Shown here one piece after another: positions 37,801 to 47,762 of a stretch of DNA of 64,000 bases; the first letter of the stretch is position 1; the number at the start of each line of letters is the position of its first letter. The stretch lies in NCBI RefSeq assembly GCF_032854445.1, contig NC_088304.1, positions 19,505,850 to 19,569,849 of the forward strand. Reading direction: 5' to 3'. The DNA is from Liolophura sinensis (Eukaryota > Mollusca > Polyplacophora > Chitonida > Chitonidae). The position numbers and the translations under genes were made by a program. The notes under the pieces are model-generated. The model did not search any database. It was not told the DNA's origin and saw only the letters and a program-made list of their open reading frames with translations.

Positions 37801-40800
37801 GTATTGCCGCAGTATGGCTGAAGTATTATCAAAGAGGCATTAAGCCATAGTCATTCATACATTGCATCTGTCAAGCCCTTGACCAAGGATGTTGCATTCT
37901 TAATGTCTTAGAATTAAATTAAAACCTGTTATTTGTTTGAGACATAATTTTGAGCTTAAAGATTGCAGTTGTTAATACCTGAAATACCCGTACTGAAATA
38001 TTGGAAATCTTTTGATCTGATCAACTAATAGATGTAAATGGATTGGATTGGAACTGTTTGCTTTGTGGAGTGTGTAGTAAACCTTGACCCTTTTCCACAA
38101 ACCTATCTAAATTGATAGTAACCTAATGGTTAGAGCATCCACCTTGAGGTCGAGAGACCTCAGGATCGAATCCGGGCCAAGTCATACCAAAGACTGAAAG
38201 TGGTACTGGTTGCTGCGTCGCTTTGCGCTTTGCACCGAGAGTAAGGAAACAGGACTGGTTGGCCCGGTGTCAATATGATGTGACTGGGTGGGGTGTCATG
38301 TCTGGTGTCTTCAGCATGGTGCTTTAGTGGCGGCAGCGTTTTGGCGGCATGGACACATCCTACCACAAGAAGACACAGTATACGTGTATACACCTATTGA
38401 CTCCTCGTCGTCACATGACTAAAAAATTGTTAAGTACGATGTAAAACCCCAAGCATACTTATACAGACATACATGTACATGTGTAACCATGGTAGTCCAA
38501 ACAGGGACCCAAATCTTTGCTCAGGTAAATCCTTTTATTTTGACATATATTGAGTTCAGTGTTTTTACCATGTGCTCTCTATTATTCAGTGATTGTTCAA
38601 AGCAAATACTCACGCGATTGGATATTAAATGAAACAAAAATCAAACAAGTTTTCACTTTTGTAGTGAGCCTGAAGAAGTCAGAGTGTGCGGCTGAGTGCA
38701 TCTGCTTGTCTGTGAGTGACACGCTCCATGCTTCAGTGAACCTGGGGTCTCTGACCTTGCACTGGAAAAGGTAGGTCTGAATCACATTTCGTTAGTCCAA
38801 ATTACAGTTTGAAAGTATTTATTTATTTATTTGATTGGTGTTTTACGCCGTACTCAAGAATATTTCTCTTATACGACGGCAGCCAGCATTATGGTGGGTG
38901 GAAACTGGGCAGATCTCGGGTGAAATCCACGACCATCTGCAAGTTGCTGAGAGACCTTCTCACATACGGCCGGAGAGGAAGCCAGCATGAGCTGGACTTG
39001 AACTCACAGCGACCACGTTGGTGAGAGACTCCTGGGTGCTGCGCTAGCCCGCTAACCAATTGAGCCACGGAGGCCCCACCAGTTTGAAAGTATTCTTGTA
39101 CCATTTAAATGTGTTATACATGTATCTTTAGATTTAATATTAAGGGTGAAGAGAGGAATCCAGCTTCAGGCTTACGTGTAAATCATGAGGATTGGCAGGT
39201 ACATATACCAAAGGCGGTTTCCTCGGGCACTCGCCGGTTTCCTCCCACCATAATGCTGGCTGATGTGGTATAAGTGAAATATTCTTGTGTACAATGTAAA
39301 ACACCAATCAAATAAATAAGTAAATAAATAAAAAAAATACCAAAGGAGGTGATTTGCTTCAGGCATTTTGGTTTCCCCACTCATAAAATTGATAGCCATT
39401 TTATAACTGAAAAATCCTTGAGTAAGGCATAAAAAAAACAATCAAATAAATAACAAAATTACATATATATGTATATTATATCTAATATTTGTATTTTTTT
39501 TGTATATTTGTATCTAATATTTTAAAGAGTAGATATGAAGTTTTGTGAATAAGATCAGGTAGAATAAAGATTAGGTATAAAATATGCTAAAATATGCAAG
39601 CTACTGACATAAAAAAGGTGAAAAATTATAGCTGTGTACAGAAAATTTTTTTATTTGTTCAGGCATTCAGCAGGTGATGAAATTCCTTTGGTCAGCACGA
39701 CCTTGCCGTTGCCCACGGTAACCATAGAGCACATTCCCATCAGCGTGAATTGCGACGTTCCGGCATTTGGCAGCGTCAAATCTCTCCTACCCCTGGGGTA
39801 CTGCGTGGAGAATCGTACAGCGTTTCTACAGGACGTGGAGATTACACTGGAACCGAATGACAACTTTATGTTTGCTGGTAACAAACAGGTCAGTGGAAAG
39901 TGGCCATGTAACATGACAGGTTATGTGACCTGTCAACAGTTATATCACACTCTGTTCTTTCTTTTCGAAATGAATGACCTGATAATTTTGTGAATGTGGT
40001 CAGATTTATTGATTTTCCTTGTCAAAGATACAGAACAAATGTTTTAAGCATTTTACATTGCATCGCAATGCTGCTCTGCATCCACAGTATTACAGATTTG
40101 TTTGTCTTCAATATATACTCTAATTTGTGCATCATATGTGGGAAAATCTGTGTGTAGCTTTTCAAAGGTCACTGGGTTTTTGATGGGGCACTTGAATTTT
40201 CTCCAACTATAAAACTGAACGCCATCGTGGAAGTGAAATATTTTTCAGTATGGCAGTAAACAACTATTGCATTAATTAAAAAAAAAATACATTCATAGTA
40301 AACTCGTATTATTTGCCTTGAAGATATGCTTGTATTTCCTGCCTTTAGAGTGTATGTATACTATTAGGTACATGTATTCTGTTAAGAATGATTGGATGAT
40401 TATGATTGAATTTACGTTGGCAATATTGCAGCTGTATCGATGGGAGAAAATTTTTAAACGAGGAGACGTTAAATGGTTCATGGGCTGATAATGAGAACAT
40501 CGAAAATCAAACAAAAAAGACATGTTTGTGGTTCGCCTATACATAGCTTATGTTGTACCCCGAGCATCTGCGTCCGTTCACAGGGAAAGCAATGTTAAGT
40601 AAAATTGAGGGGTGGTTTCTCAAAAAGTACTGTATGTATTGAGCTCAGGGCTTGTACACATGTAGAGCACAATATCACGGGCAGGACATTCCATGATCGA
40701 TTCAGTGTGTACATATTAAATACCGTAAATTACCCAATTCCTGACCTAGTGTATTGTGTATTAGAATCAATGTTAAACAAAGTGTTAGGGGTGATTTCTC

Positions 40801-41969
40801 AAAAAGTACTGCATGTACTGATGCTCTGCATGCATATTAGTTACTGTAAATTCATGACTTCACGGCTTGAGATGAAGTTTAGCATTTATGTGTCTCTACA
40901 GGCGAGCTCTTTGACAGCCTTGCTGCCAAATCTAAGTTAAATATTGAATTAAGAAAATGCTGTGTTTTTTTTTTCCAGGTTCATTTCAGAGTTCTTCCAA
41001 ACAGCACTTATTCACTGACCTACAACCTTTACCCTTTGACCCCTGGTCATGTGACATTACCCAGACTGCATGTGAACATGTCTCGTTTTCCTGGCTCCAT
41101 GGATGATGTCATACTGAAAATGTTACCTTCCCACATATTCATCAAGGTAAGTATAGGACAATCAAAAATAAAAAGGGTGGCGCACCAAGAGGGTAGAAAA
41201 GATGATCAATATTTTGACATGTACATTATTATTCAGAGAGCTAGCAATGTTTCAGTTTGTCAGTTGAAGACAACTTCAGTTTGGTAAGTTATATAAAGTG
41301 CCTGTGATAAACAGACGAGAGATGACACCATGACCCCTTAAAGATGTACAAATACATAATGTATAACACAGATTAATGGATATAACTGAAGTGTTTTTAA
41401 AAAAAAAGAAAAAAGTTTCCATACAATTTGTATGTCCTGATGTGAACAAATTTTTGACTTGAGATCAAGTGAGGCAGATATGACGACAGGTCATTTGTGG
41501 CTATGTGTACATTTTGAACTAGGAGATGGAATGTCTTGTTTTAAGTTATTTGTACATAATAATAAATTGACTGGCCAGATATCTGCAACATTCTGTGAAC
41601 ATGTGGAAATCTGGTATAAGAATATCCTTCTGCGTATACTGCTGTAAATAACCAAGTATTCTGGCAAAGAAAAGTGGATTGTTACAGGCAAGTGGATGTC
41701 GAAAATATTACTTCCAGAACCGAAACGTATGCTAAGACTTTTCCTGTTGGATATCATCCTACCTTTCAAACAAACCCCTAAAACACCTCTCTGAAGGTTA
41801 ATAGAACTCACAGAATCAAGTGTGCAACATAGTCGTGGGGTATATTGTATGTTATGTTTTATATGGATACTGTTTTTACAGTATAAATGTCTTTTTATGA
41901 AGTCAGTTTGAAAAATCTTTCTTCTTTGCATCCTAGCCCAGAGCCAAAGAACCAGCTTTGACAGCCTGA
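13882..41969 (+). CDS. TRAPPC11: Trafficking protein particle complex subunit 11 (TRAPPC11, foie gras homologue)
   Basis: Thirty-one coding exons with consistent phases, 1135 aa (human about 1133): 13882-14082, 14437-14606, 15005-15075, 17048-17162, 18144-18243, 19028-19101, 20005-20101, 20765-20898, 21297-21438, 22266-22356, 22748-22827, 23824-23902, 25602-25656, 27425-27570, 28456-28574, 28970-29096, 29370-29442, 30113-30170, 30631-30789, 32735-32910, 33463-33588, 34088-34137, 34634-34725, 35097-35156, 35877-36002, 36717-36824, 37232-37277, 38665-38770, 39663-39888, 40979-41146, 41937-41969. Recognised by near-identity to vertebrate TRAPPC11 over stretches such as [56 protein letters not shown] and [18 protein letters not shown]. 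The foie gras domain falls at about residues 255-520, and the Gryzun-type beta-rich C-terminal region at about 560-1125. TRAPPC11 is a TRAPP III-type subunit acting in ER-Golgi transport, autophagy and glycosylation. An in-frame stop (13861-13863) precedes the first ATG. The last coding exon gives only 10 residues, [16 protein letters not shown] at 42064-42069 is a possible polyadenylation signal. No frameshift or stop breaks the reading. Confidence 0.96.
15217..15465 (+). mobile_element. SINE family A, diverged full-length copy
   Basis: Starts GGGCCTCCATGGCCGAGTG (tRNA-like head), carries the CTCTCCGGCCGTACATGG body, and ends with GAAATATTCTTGAATGTGCTG and an AAATCAATCA tail. Lies in TRAPPC11 intron 3. 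Confidence 0.85.
15640..17040. repeat. 32-bp minisatellite, ATCTGTCTGTTGATTTGTCT units
   Basis: From 16046 on, about 30 copies of a 32-bp unit built from CTGTCTGTTGATTTGTCTG plus TGTATGTATGT. From 15640 the same letters occur in a degenerate form. It fills most of TRAPPC11 intron 3 and stops just before the exon 4 acceptor at 17047. Because 32 is not a multiple of 3, open frames across it are by-products of a strand that lacks stop codons. Confidence 0.9.
17364..17538 (+). mobile_element. SINE family A, 5'-truncated copy
   Basis: Begins CTGGCTTCCTCTCCGGCCGT and ends in CACCAATCAAATAAATAAATA. Head missing. Lies in TRAPPC11 intron 4. Confidence 0.85.
18538..19027 (+). repeat. 62-bp array made from the TRAPPC11 exon 6 acceptor and 5' exon part
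   Basis: The unit carries the polypyrimidine tract, the AG and about 45 bases of exon 6 (TTACTGTTTGT-GTCATCAGTTTAAGGTGGCCTTCTTCAGC). Copies of the TTACTG start lie at 18607, 18669, 18731, 18793, 18855, 18917 and 18966, with a worn copy at 18558, before the true exon start at 19028. Most steps are exactly 62 bp. Copies at 18607, 18669, 18793, 18917 and 18966 keep an AG in acceptor position. The true exon differs in continuing GAGCTGAAGCAAGAC, which encodes the conserved SELKQD. Confidence 0.93.
19188..19980. repeat. 30-bp minisatellite, TACATGTACACGGTTGTATT units
   Basis: About 26 copies of an exact 30-bp period in TRAPPC11 intron 6. Because 30 is a multiple of 3 and the unit lacks stops, frames on both strands stay open for up to 278 codons as a ten-residue repeat. 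The array sits between exon 6 and exon 7 and ends about 25 bp before the exon 7 acceptor. Confidence 0.95.
21125..21215 (+). mobile_element. Old SINE tail related to family A
   Basis: CCATCCATAAAACTCACTGCC followed by AAAATTCTTGAGTATGCTGTTGAACA: a diverged version of the 3' part shared by the SINEs here. A similar remnant occurs at 40195-40270. Confidence 0.5.
22946..23225 (+). mobile_element. SINE family A, full length with 15-bp target-site duplication
   Basis: Full element from the tRNA-like head (GCCTCTGTGGCTCAGTTGG contains box A; GTGAGTTCAAGTC is box B) to an (AAAT)n tail. CTGTAAGTTTGTAGA occurs at 22931-22945 and again at 23226-23240, a perfect 15-bp target-site duplication. This indicates a fairly recent LINE-driven insertion into TRAPPC11 intron 11. 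Confidence 0.95.
23478..23803. repeat. 35-bp minisatellite, GATAATGTGTTATAATGG units
   Basis: About nine copies of a 35-bp unit with core GTGATAATGTGTTATAATGG and TACATGTACGTCCCA. It ends 20 bp before the exon 12 acceptor of TRAPPC11. Confidence 0.93.
24079..24241 (-). mobile_element. SINE family A, 5'-truncated copy
   Basis: Reverse-strand tail TTTATTTGATTGGTGTTTTAC followed by the body up to GCGAGAGGAAGCCAG. Lies in TRAPPC11 intron 12. Confidence 0.85.
24447..25332. repeat. About 30-bp minisatellite, GGTGAAGTGCATGTTTATAT units
   Basis: About 29 copies of a 29-31 bp unit (AGGTGAAGTGCATGTTTATA plus TACCAAACT) with variants that recur every four copies, so blocks of about 120 bp were themselves amplified. 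Lies in TRAPPC11 intron 12. Confidence 0.93.
25641..26570 (+). repeat. Array made from the TRAPPC11 exon 13 donor junction
   Basis: Exon 13 ends ACCAAGGCCCTCAC followed by the donor GTGAGTACAT. The intron then repeats this junction about 20 times in units of about 39-46 bp: (ACC)AAAGCCCTCAC(G/A)TGAGTACATAAACAATGTGGGCATCACC. Many copies keep the full GTGAGT donor; others read ATGAGT. The first copy is the real exon edge, so the array is seeded by coding sequence. Confidence 0.94.
26967..27028 (-). mobile_element. SINE family B, tail fragment
   Basis: GAGTGAGTGAGTGCTTGGGG followed by TTTAACGTCGTACTC and TTTTTCAGTCATATCACGAC: only the tail end of family B, in TRAPPC11 intron 13. Confidence 0.75.
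28161..28309 (-). mobile_element. SINE family A, 5'-truncated copy
   Basis: TTTGATTGGTGTTTTACGCC to GTACGGCTGGAGAG in TRAPPC11 intron 14. The head is missing. Confidence 0.85.
30352..30412 (+). mobile_element. SINE family A, short 3' fragment
   Basis: ATAATGCTGGCTGCCTTTGT, then TATAAGTGAAATATTCTTAA and a CACCAATCAAATAAATAA tail, with part of the usual GTACGGCGTAAA lost. TRAPPC11 intron 18. Confidence 0.75.
31400..32690 (+). repeat. 62-bp minisatellite carrying an acceptor-like tract in each unit
   Basis: About 20 copies of a 62-bp unit in TRAPPC11 intron 19. Each unit contains TTGTTCCTCTTTCTTTCAG, a strong polypyrimidine tract plus AG, followed by TTTGATCGCCTTTATTCACC and CACACTGAATGCAGTC. 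Worn copies extend back to about 30990. The array ends about 45 bp before the true exon 20 acceptor (CCCTTTGCAG), and the true acceptor region looks like a diverged unit. Confidence 0.93.
33565..33905 (+). repeat. Array made from the TRAPPC11 exon 21 3' edge and donor
   Basis: Exon 21 ends with GGAAACCCTCTCTATTTCTG and ATATCAG before the donor GTATAG at 33589. Copies follow with junctions at 33656, 33726, 33794 and 33863, in units of 67-70 bp. The 33726 copy keeps GTATAG; the others read GCATAG. Each copy is preceded by CTGCTGCAG or CTACTGTAG, so each looks like a mini-exon with its own acceptor and donor. Confidence 0.92.
34123..34215 (+). repeat. Short duplication of the TRAPPC11 exon 22 donor edge
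   Basis: The exon 22 edge TTGATCAGACA with its donor GTAAGT recurs twice in the next 70 bp (GTTGATCAGGCAAGTCG, then GTTGATCAGACAAGTAAGT). The second intronic copy restores the full donor. Confidence 0.8.
35160..35876 (+). repeat. 94-bp array made from the TRAPPC11 exon 25 acceptor and 5' exon part
   Basis: The exon 25 beginning (GTGTACAATGTTGAGGTCTC and the following CCCGAGGTCAG) is repeated upstream with GTGTAC at 35223, 35317, 35411, 35505, 35599, 35693 and 35787 before the real one at 35880. Six steps are exactly 94 bp and the last is 93. The last four upstream copies keep ATTATTCACAG in acceptor position; the earlier ones read CATGG or CACTG. Exon 25 then continues uniquely with CACAGAAGAGAACATC. 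Confidence 0.94.
36963..37020. repeat. Triplicated GTAAAAACATATGGGCCAGA
   Basis: Three direct copies of a 20-bp unit in TRAPPC11 intron 26. Confidence 0.8.
37430..37830. repeat. 22-bp near-palindromic minisatellite
   Basis: About 17 copies of a 22-bp unit alternating CAATATGGC and GCAGTATTG, in TRAPPC11 intron 27. The unit nearly equals its own reverse complement (GCAATATGGCTGCAGTATTG pairs with itself apart from a few bases), which is why both strands show long open frames with the same kinds of words. Confidence 0.92.
38120..38460 (+). mobile_element. SINE family C, tRNA-headed with a family-B-type tail
   Basis: The head CCTAATGGTTAGAGCATCCA resembles box A and CAGGATCGAATCC resembles box B. 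The body GGTACTGGTTGCTGCGTCG runs to TGTCATGTCTGGTGTC. The right end, CACATGACTAAAAAATTGTT followed by AAGTACGATGTAAAACCCC, is the tail of family B read in the forward sense. It is a mosaic: a different head and body joined to a shared tail. TRAPPC11 intron 27. Confidence 0.78.
38820..39079 (-). mobile_element. SINE family A, full length with 15-bp target-site duplication
   Basis: Reverse-strand copy with (TTTA)n tail, body and complete tRNA-like head ending GAGCCACGGAGGCCCC. CAGTTTGAAAGTATT flanks it at 38805-38819 and 39080-39094. Recent insertion in TRAPPC11 intron 28. Confidence 0.95.
39215..39332 (+). mobile_element. SINE family A, 5'-truncated copy
   Basis: GTTTCCTCGGGCACTCGCCG to CACCAATCAAATAAATAAG. 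It lies about 135 bp after the full-length copy in the same intron. Confidence 0.85.
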
Positions 41970-42333
41970 ACACTTTGATATCGGAGACAGCCTGGAAAAC
42001 AAATCTAAAACAAGGAAGGAGTGACTGGCCATTTTTCTTTCAGTGCAGAAGGAGAACTGGCAAAATAAAAAGCATGTGCTTTGCCCAGTTTAGTAGCTTT
42101 TGCAATGATATGCATTTTACATTTATCTTCTTACATTTGGTGCAATACGTACGCTTGATATACATACATGCTTTTGATGTACAGTAGAGTATGGTGAACT
42201 TTTGACCTTCTTTGACCTTCAGGACAGATTCACATTGCATTGGGAAGTTTTGGCATAATTTGCATGGTGAATAGTGAGATAAAACTTGTTTCAGCAAAAA
42301 ATATATGTTTTATCGTAATGGTACATGTAAATG

Positions 42334-42636
42334 AGTGAGTGAGTGAGTGCTTGCTTGGGGTTTAACATCGTACTTAACAATTTTTAGTTATATGGCGACG
42401 AAGGAATCCTTAGAGTGTTGCAGGACGGGTTTCCACCGCTCTTTTATCTAATGCTGCTTCACTGAGACGACTTACCAAAGGCAAGTAAGCCACCCCGCCT
42501 GAGCCATTATACTGATACGGGTCAACCAGTCGTTGCATTATCTGCCCCATGCTGAATGCCAAGCGAGGAAGTTACAACTTTCTAGATCTACCGCTCCTGA
42601 AGTGGACGCTCTACCAACTGTACTATCAGGCCGGTC
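42334..42636 (-). mobile_element. SINE family B, full length with 12-bp target-site duplication
   Basis: About 303 bp. On the minus strand the head reads GGCCTGATAGTACAGTTGGT and AGAGCGTCC (box A region of a tRNA), and the element ends in GTTAAACCCCAAGCAAGCA and a CACT run. TACATGTAAATG at 42322-42333 recurs at 42637-42648. Lies just downstream of TRAPPC11. Confidence 0.9.
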
Positions 42637-42713
42637 TACATGTAAATGTCATATGCATGTACATGTAGAATTTGAAATGAAAATCTGTATTCAGCTTTCT
42701 GTACTATGATTTT

Positions 42714-42964
42714 TTTATTTATAAGACTGGTGTTTTACCAATCATTAATCATTAAGAATATTTCACTTTTACGACGAAGGCCAGTATCATCGTAAAAGTA
42801 GCCCAGGGGAAACCCACGACCATCCGCTGGCACACCTTCCCACTAACGGCTGCAGAGGAAACCAGCATGAGTTGGAATTGAACTCACAGTAACCACATTG
42901 GTCAGAGACTCCTGGGTCATTGCGCCGTGCTGGCATGCTAACGCCCTCAGCCATGGAGGCCCCA
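42714..42964 (-). mobile_element. SINE family A, diverged full-length copy
   Basis: From ATTTATAAGACTGGTGTTTT through the body (CCCACGACCATCCGCTGG) to the head CAGCCATGGAGGCCCC. More diverged than the copies with target-site duplications. Confidence 0.85.
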
Positions 42965-44211
42965 TGCTGTATTATTAAGCTGTGTTTAAGGGTCGAATAT
43001 TGCTCCTGGTATTAATTTATTTATAAACTTTTGTTCTAAATTGTAAATGTGTATATTCTCAGTGTATGTAAAAAATGAAGAACTTTCCCATGTCTTCATT
43101 ATGTGCATACATGCATGGTTACCAGTATATTATGAGGTGTTAAATATTGAATTCTATTTCTTTAAACTTCATATATGTAATTTGAATTTGGGCATAAACA
43201 TACATTTTTAAATTTTGTCAAAAAGTATACTTTACTGAAGTAAGGATGATGAGTTCATCGAATTAAGGCACCTGTTCCAATTGGACCGTGAAAATACATG
43301 GACCATGAGCAAGTTGTTCATAATGGCACATATAGTCACTGGTCCATAGATGCTTTTGCATTGTAAATGAATGAATAAAGAAATATATGTATCTGAAATC
43401 AGGTGAAGTGGTGCATAGTATTGTCTGTAGCATTTTAGAATGCAAGCAAACATACCAATGTTGAATATCGAAAATCAGAAGTTTCCCCATGTAAGGGGCA
43501 GTGGTCGTTTTCTGGGTTATCTCCACCTAGGTGAGGTGAAGGTGTGTGTAAAGAGGCCATGATTCAAAGATTTCATTGGTTTTTTCTTTTTTTTTTTCTT
43601 TTGTATTCAAAAGTGCGGTTTTATCGCTGGAGAAAGTCCAGCAGACATCTTACCTCCTGATTTACATTGTACACACATATTTTTTGATTGTTGTTTTATG
43701 CCACACACAAATTTTTCATTGATGTGATGACAGGTAAATATGGTAAATATGGTCAAGGAAACCAGAATGCCTGATGTTAACGGCTGACTGTAAGCAATAC
43801 TGGTGGAAGACATGATGGCTACATGCGCGTTGTCAGCTGCTTACTGTATCCAAAGCCCCATTAACAATGAGAGCATGAGAAGTCCATAACTTCCCTGACC
43901 AATACCCTACCTTCTGCCAACAAGCTGGAGCTGGGTTTGAACTCCTGATCTGTATTGTCTGTGACTAGTGGTTTAACATGATGCAGTCTGCAACAAGGAA
44001 AAAGCTGCAGGAGCACCTCAGCTCACCAAAACTGTGTGCCTACCTTGTGGAAACCATACGCTGTTCTTATCTGATCTCTGAGAAGAGACACAAGACGTAG
44101 TACTCCAAATGCAGCTGGTCAGTGCAGAGAACAGAACGTGCATTGTTGATTCAGGGATGATAATGTTTGAGCTGAAGTGCAGTACTAAATTATCATTCAT
44201 TTCCTGTCCTT

Positions 44212-44483
44212 AACTGCAAGTAAACACCTCAATATACATATATCAGATGAAAGACCATTAAACACTGTCCCAGAAAATTGACTGCAAGTAAACACCTCAG
44301 TATACATATATCAGATTAAAGACCATTAAACACTGTCCTAGAAAATTGACTGCAAGTAAACACCTCAGTATACATATATCAGATGAAAGACCATTAAACA
44401 CTGTCCTAGAAAATTGACTGCAAGTAAACACCTCAGTATACATATATCAGATGAAAGACCATTAAACACTGTCCCAGAAAATT
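44212..44483. repeat. 68-bp tandem repeat, four copies
   Basis: Four nearly identical 68-bp units beginning TGCAAGTAAACACCTCAGTA and ending ACTGTCCCAGAAAATTGAC. There are only one or two substitutions between copies, so the array is young. Confidence 0.93.
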
Positions 44484-44605
44484 GTTCAATTGTTTTTTTG
44501 TTCTTTCAGCTGAGAAAAGTGGCTTAAAACATCAGATTCTGCTGTGGTCTGTAGTAAACCAGAGGGTAGCAGTGAGGTCACATACTTATTTTTGACTTGA
44601 AATAT

Positions 44606-44755
44606 TTATTTGATTTGATTGGTGTTTCACGCCGTACTCAAGGATATTTCACTTATACGACGGCGGCCAGCATTATGGTGGGTGGAAACCGGGCACAGTC
44701 GGGGGGGAACCCACGACCATCTGCAAGTTGCTGGCAGACCTTCCCACATACTGGC
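44606..44755 (-). mobile_element. SINE family A, 5'-truncated copy
   Basis: Tail TTTATTTGATTTGATTGG, then the body to CAGACCTTCCCACATACTGG; head missing. Confidence 0.85.
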
Positions 44756-44999
44756 TTAACATAAATAGCTGGTTTCAATTTACATGTATTCATAAATGTA
44801 TATGTATATGCATTTTTAATGATGAAATGTAGCAGTCTGTATGTTCTAATTGACCAAACCTCGTGACTTCACTGGCCCAAATATTGTCAAAGATGGCCAC
44901 CTTAGAATGCAAACTTTCAAATGCATTTGACTTGGCTGTAAAAATACTAGAGGAAAGTATATGTACACATTTAGCCACAAACTGTATGCTTATTTACAT

Positions 45000-45199
45000 A
45001 TTTATGCGATTGGTGTTTTACGCCGTACTCAGGAATATTTGACTTATACGACGGCGGCCAGCATTATGGTGGGTGGAAACCACGCACAGCCCAGGGGAAA
45101 CCCATGACTATCTGCCGGTTGCTGACAGACCTTCCAACATACAGCCGGAGAGGAAGCCGCCATGAGCTGGACTTGAACTCACAGCGACCCATTGGTGAA
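45000..45199 (-). mobile_element. SINE family A, nearly full length
   Basis: ATTTATGCGATTGGTGTTTT through the body to the box B region (GGACTTGAACTCACAGCG); the box A part of the head is lost. Confidence 0.85.
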
Positions 45200-45544
45200 A
45201 TTGTACGCTTAGGAAACATGACAAAGAGGCATGGAATGTGACATTTTTTATTTAGAAAGAACTAAAATACAGGTGATAATATTAATACCTGTAGGTAATA
45301 ACATGTGCTAATGAAGACACACTGTCTAATAAATTAGTTTGATCCATTTCTCATAAAATTCCTACTCTAAATGAATAGGTGGCACATACACCTAAGGGTT
45401 GATCCAAAAACTACAGCTATTGGGTTGGGGGCTGTTTCTCAAAGGAGTCGTAATCTAATGCCTGCCTGATCACCATGACGGCGCAACACAATCATATCTT
45501 TACCAAAAACTAGAAGAATTAGGCTAGTGTAATTTGCCCCTCAA

Positions 45545-46202
45545 TTGCACTGATTGGATAATGCAGCCACAGAGACATAGGTCGTACATGTACACTGCAC
45601 TGATTGGATAATGCAGCCAACAGAGACATAGGTCATTACATGTACACTGCACTGACTGGATAATGCAGCCACAGAGACATAGGTCATACATGTACACTGC
45701 ACTGATTGGATAATGCAGCCACAGAGACATAGGTGGTACATGTACATTGCACTGATTAGATAATGCAGCCACAGAGACATAGGTGGTACATGTACATTGC
45801 ACTGATTAGATAATGCAGCCACAGAGACATAGGTGGTACATGTACATTGCACTGATTGGATAATGCAGCCACAGAGACCATAGGTCGTACATGTATATTG
45901 CACTGATTGGATAATGCAGCCACAGAGACATAGGTGGTACATGTACACTGCACTGATTGGATAATGCAGCCACAGAGACATAGATGGTACATGTACATTG
46001 CACTGGATTAGATAATGCAGCCACAGAGACATAGGTGGTACATGTACATTGCACTGATTGGATAATGCAGCCACAGAGACATCTGGTGGTACATGTACAT
46101 TGCACTGATTGGATAATGCAGCCACAGAGACATAGGTGGTACATGTACATTGCACTGATTGGATAATGCAGCCACAGAGATATAGGTCGTACATGTACAC
46201 TG
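45545..46202. repeat. 50-bp minisatellite, TGCACTGATTGGATAATGCA units
   Basis: Thirteen copies of a 50-bp unit (TGCACTGATTGGATAATGCA, GCCACAGAGACATAGGTGG, TACATGTACAT), with a few one- to three-base length changes that move the reading frame. It lies in the convergent spacer. Long minus-strand open frames here follow from the repeat and not from a gene. Confidence 0.95.
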
Positions 46203-47762
46203 TTGATACACTACAAATTTCTGCACTGTTGTTTCTGCACCAAAATGTATCAATTTTTGTCAGTTCTGGATAAAACTGAACAAGTTTTGCCCTGTGTCTA
46301 TTACCCACACCAAAGTTAGGATATGTTTGTTTTGGAGGGTACACCTTTTCTACATTAATAGTACAGTATGGAAAATCAAATGCCCTCATGTATTTACAGT
46401 GATTTTAAATCAGGAAGAAGATAACACATGGCAAACTAGCCAAATCATACTGTTCTGCACAACGTAAATCTGACTAGTACTGCACGGCCTCTGGTAAATT
46501 TCAGGAGCATATACATGTACACAAGAATTGGCCGACATTTTCACGGTTCAAATCTGAGTCTGGTTACACCTCTGGTAAAAAATTCCATATCTGTACAGTA
46601 AGTAAAGCAGGATAAAAAATTTGATTCAAATCAGGTACATGTATATTTCAACATATTTATTTATTGTCTTTTACGTAGGCTACAGGTGGGAAACGTGTTA
46701 TAAGGCCCCCTCCTTTTTCACCCCTATTTCAGTTTCATTTTACAAGTGTCTAAAGCACAAAATGTAAACGGCATCTCACAGATAATACCATGGTGCTACC
46801 ATGGTGCTGTTTATTGCAGGACAGATGATATCACACAGCATATCTCATCAGCCAAACACAGTTTTGACAGCAACGCAACATGGCTGAGTCCACATATAGG
46901 CCAACATGAACATTCAACCAAAATGCATTAAAGGTATTTAAATAAACTTGTTTAGAACGCTGAATGATAAATTTTGATCTTGTCTTTATTATGGCACTAG
47001 CAGCTACACTGTATCCTTTCAGAATCTGCTAGAATAACATAAAATATTAAAGCATACAACATTAAAACAAGAGGCTTAACAATGTCTAAAATGCACTGTA
47101 TTTAAAAAGAAAACAAATCAAACAGAATCATGTAGGACAGATTGGACAGACCTGAAGGACAATTTACCTAATTCTAGTTAACAAAAAAAACAAAACAAAA
47201 CAAAAAAAAACAACAGAAATTCACAAGTTATATGTACATAAGTTTAATATGACAATCTGGTTCACATATATTAATATGCCATGTGTATTAAGGCAGCTAA
47301 TATCATAACTGCCATGTCCAGGTCTATGTCTACATGTACTTACATACAGAGCAGAATGCAAAAATAGCAAAAATATTCTTAAACCATTTTCAGAAATCAA
47401 GTTGTCAACAATAAGATTGGTACTTCATTCCTGAAGAGTGGTAGTGACATTTAACAAGACAGAAATTTTACAGAACAGAAATTTAATACAAATTTAGAAA
47501 TACACACACACAACACAAACTAAGTTGTGACTTATTTTAATCAATTCACATTCTACATGTACAAGTACATAATCACTTTTAAATGCAACATGGAATCCTG
47601 GAATGTGAACAAAATGGTATAAACAAATAGATCTGAACATTGTTACGCTTACTTGAAAGACTCGATGTTCGATATGGCAAGCTGAATTACACACACAGAT
47701 ATAAACTCAATCAAACTTTAATAAAAGCACAACCATGCACTGTATCTGTTGGCTAAAGACAT

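Noticed and set aside
41491-41973. Minus-strand open frame of 160 codons over the last TRAPPC11 intron and exon
   Set aside because: It overlaps the last TRAPPC11 coding exon on the other strand; no recognisable domain or splice support.
44212-44483. Regular direct repeats that could suggest a CRISPR array
   Set aside because: Units are contiguous, with no unique spacers, in an animal genome. The same applies to the arrays at 23478 and 45545.
45541-46389. Long minus-strand open frame, 282 codons, with YHLCLCGCII-like repeats
   Set aside because: It is the 50-bp minisatellite read in shifting frames. The unit lacks stops on this strand; there are no splice sites or similarity to a protein.
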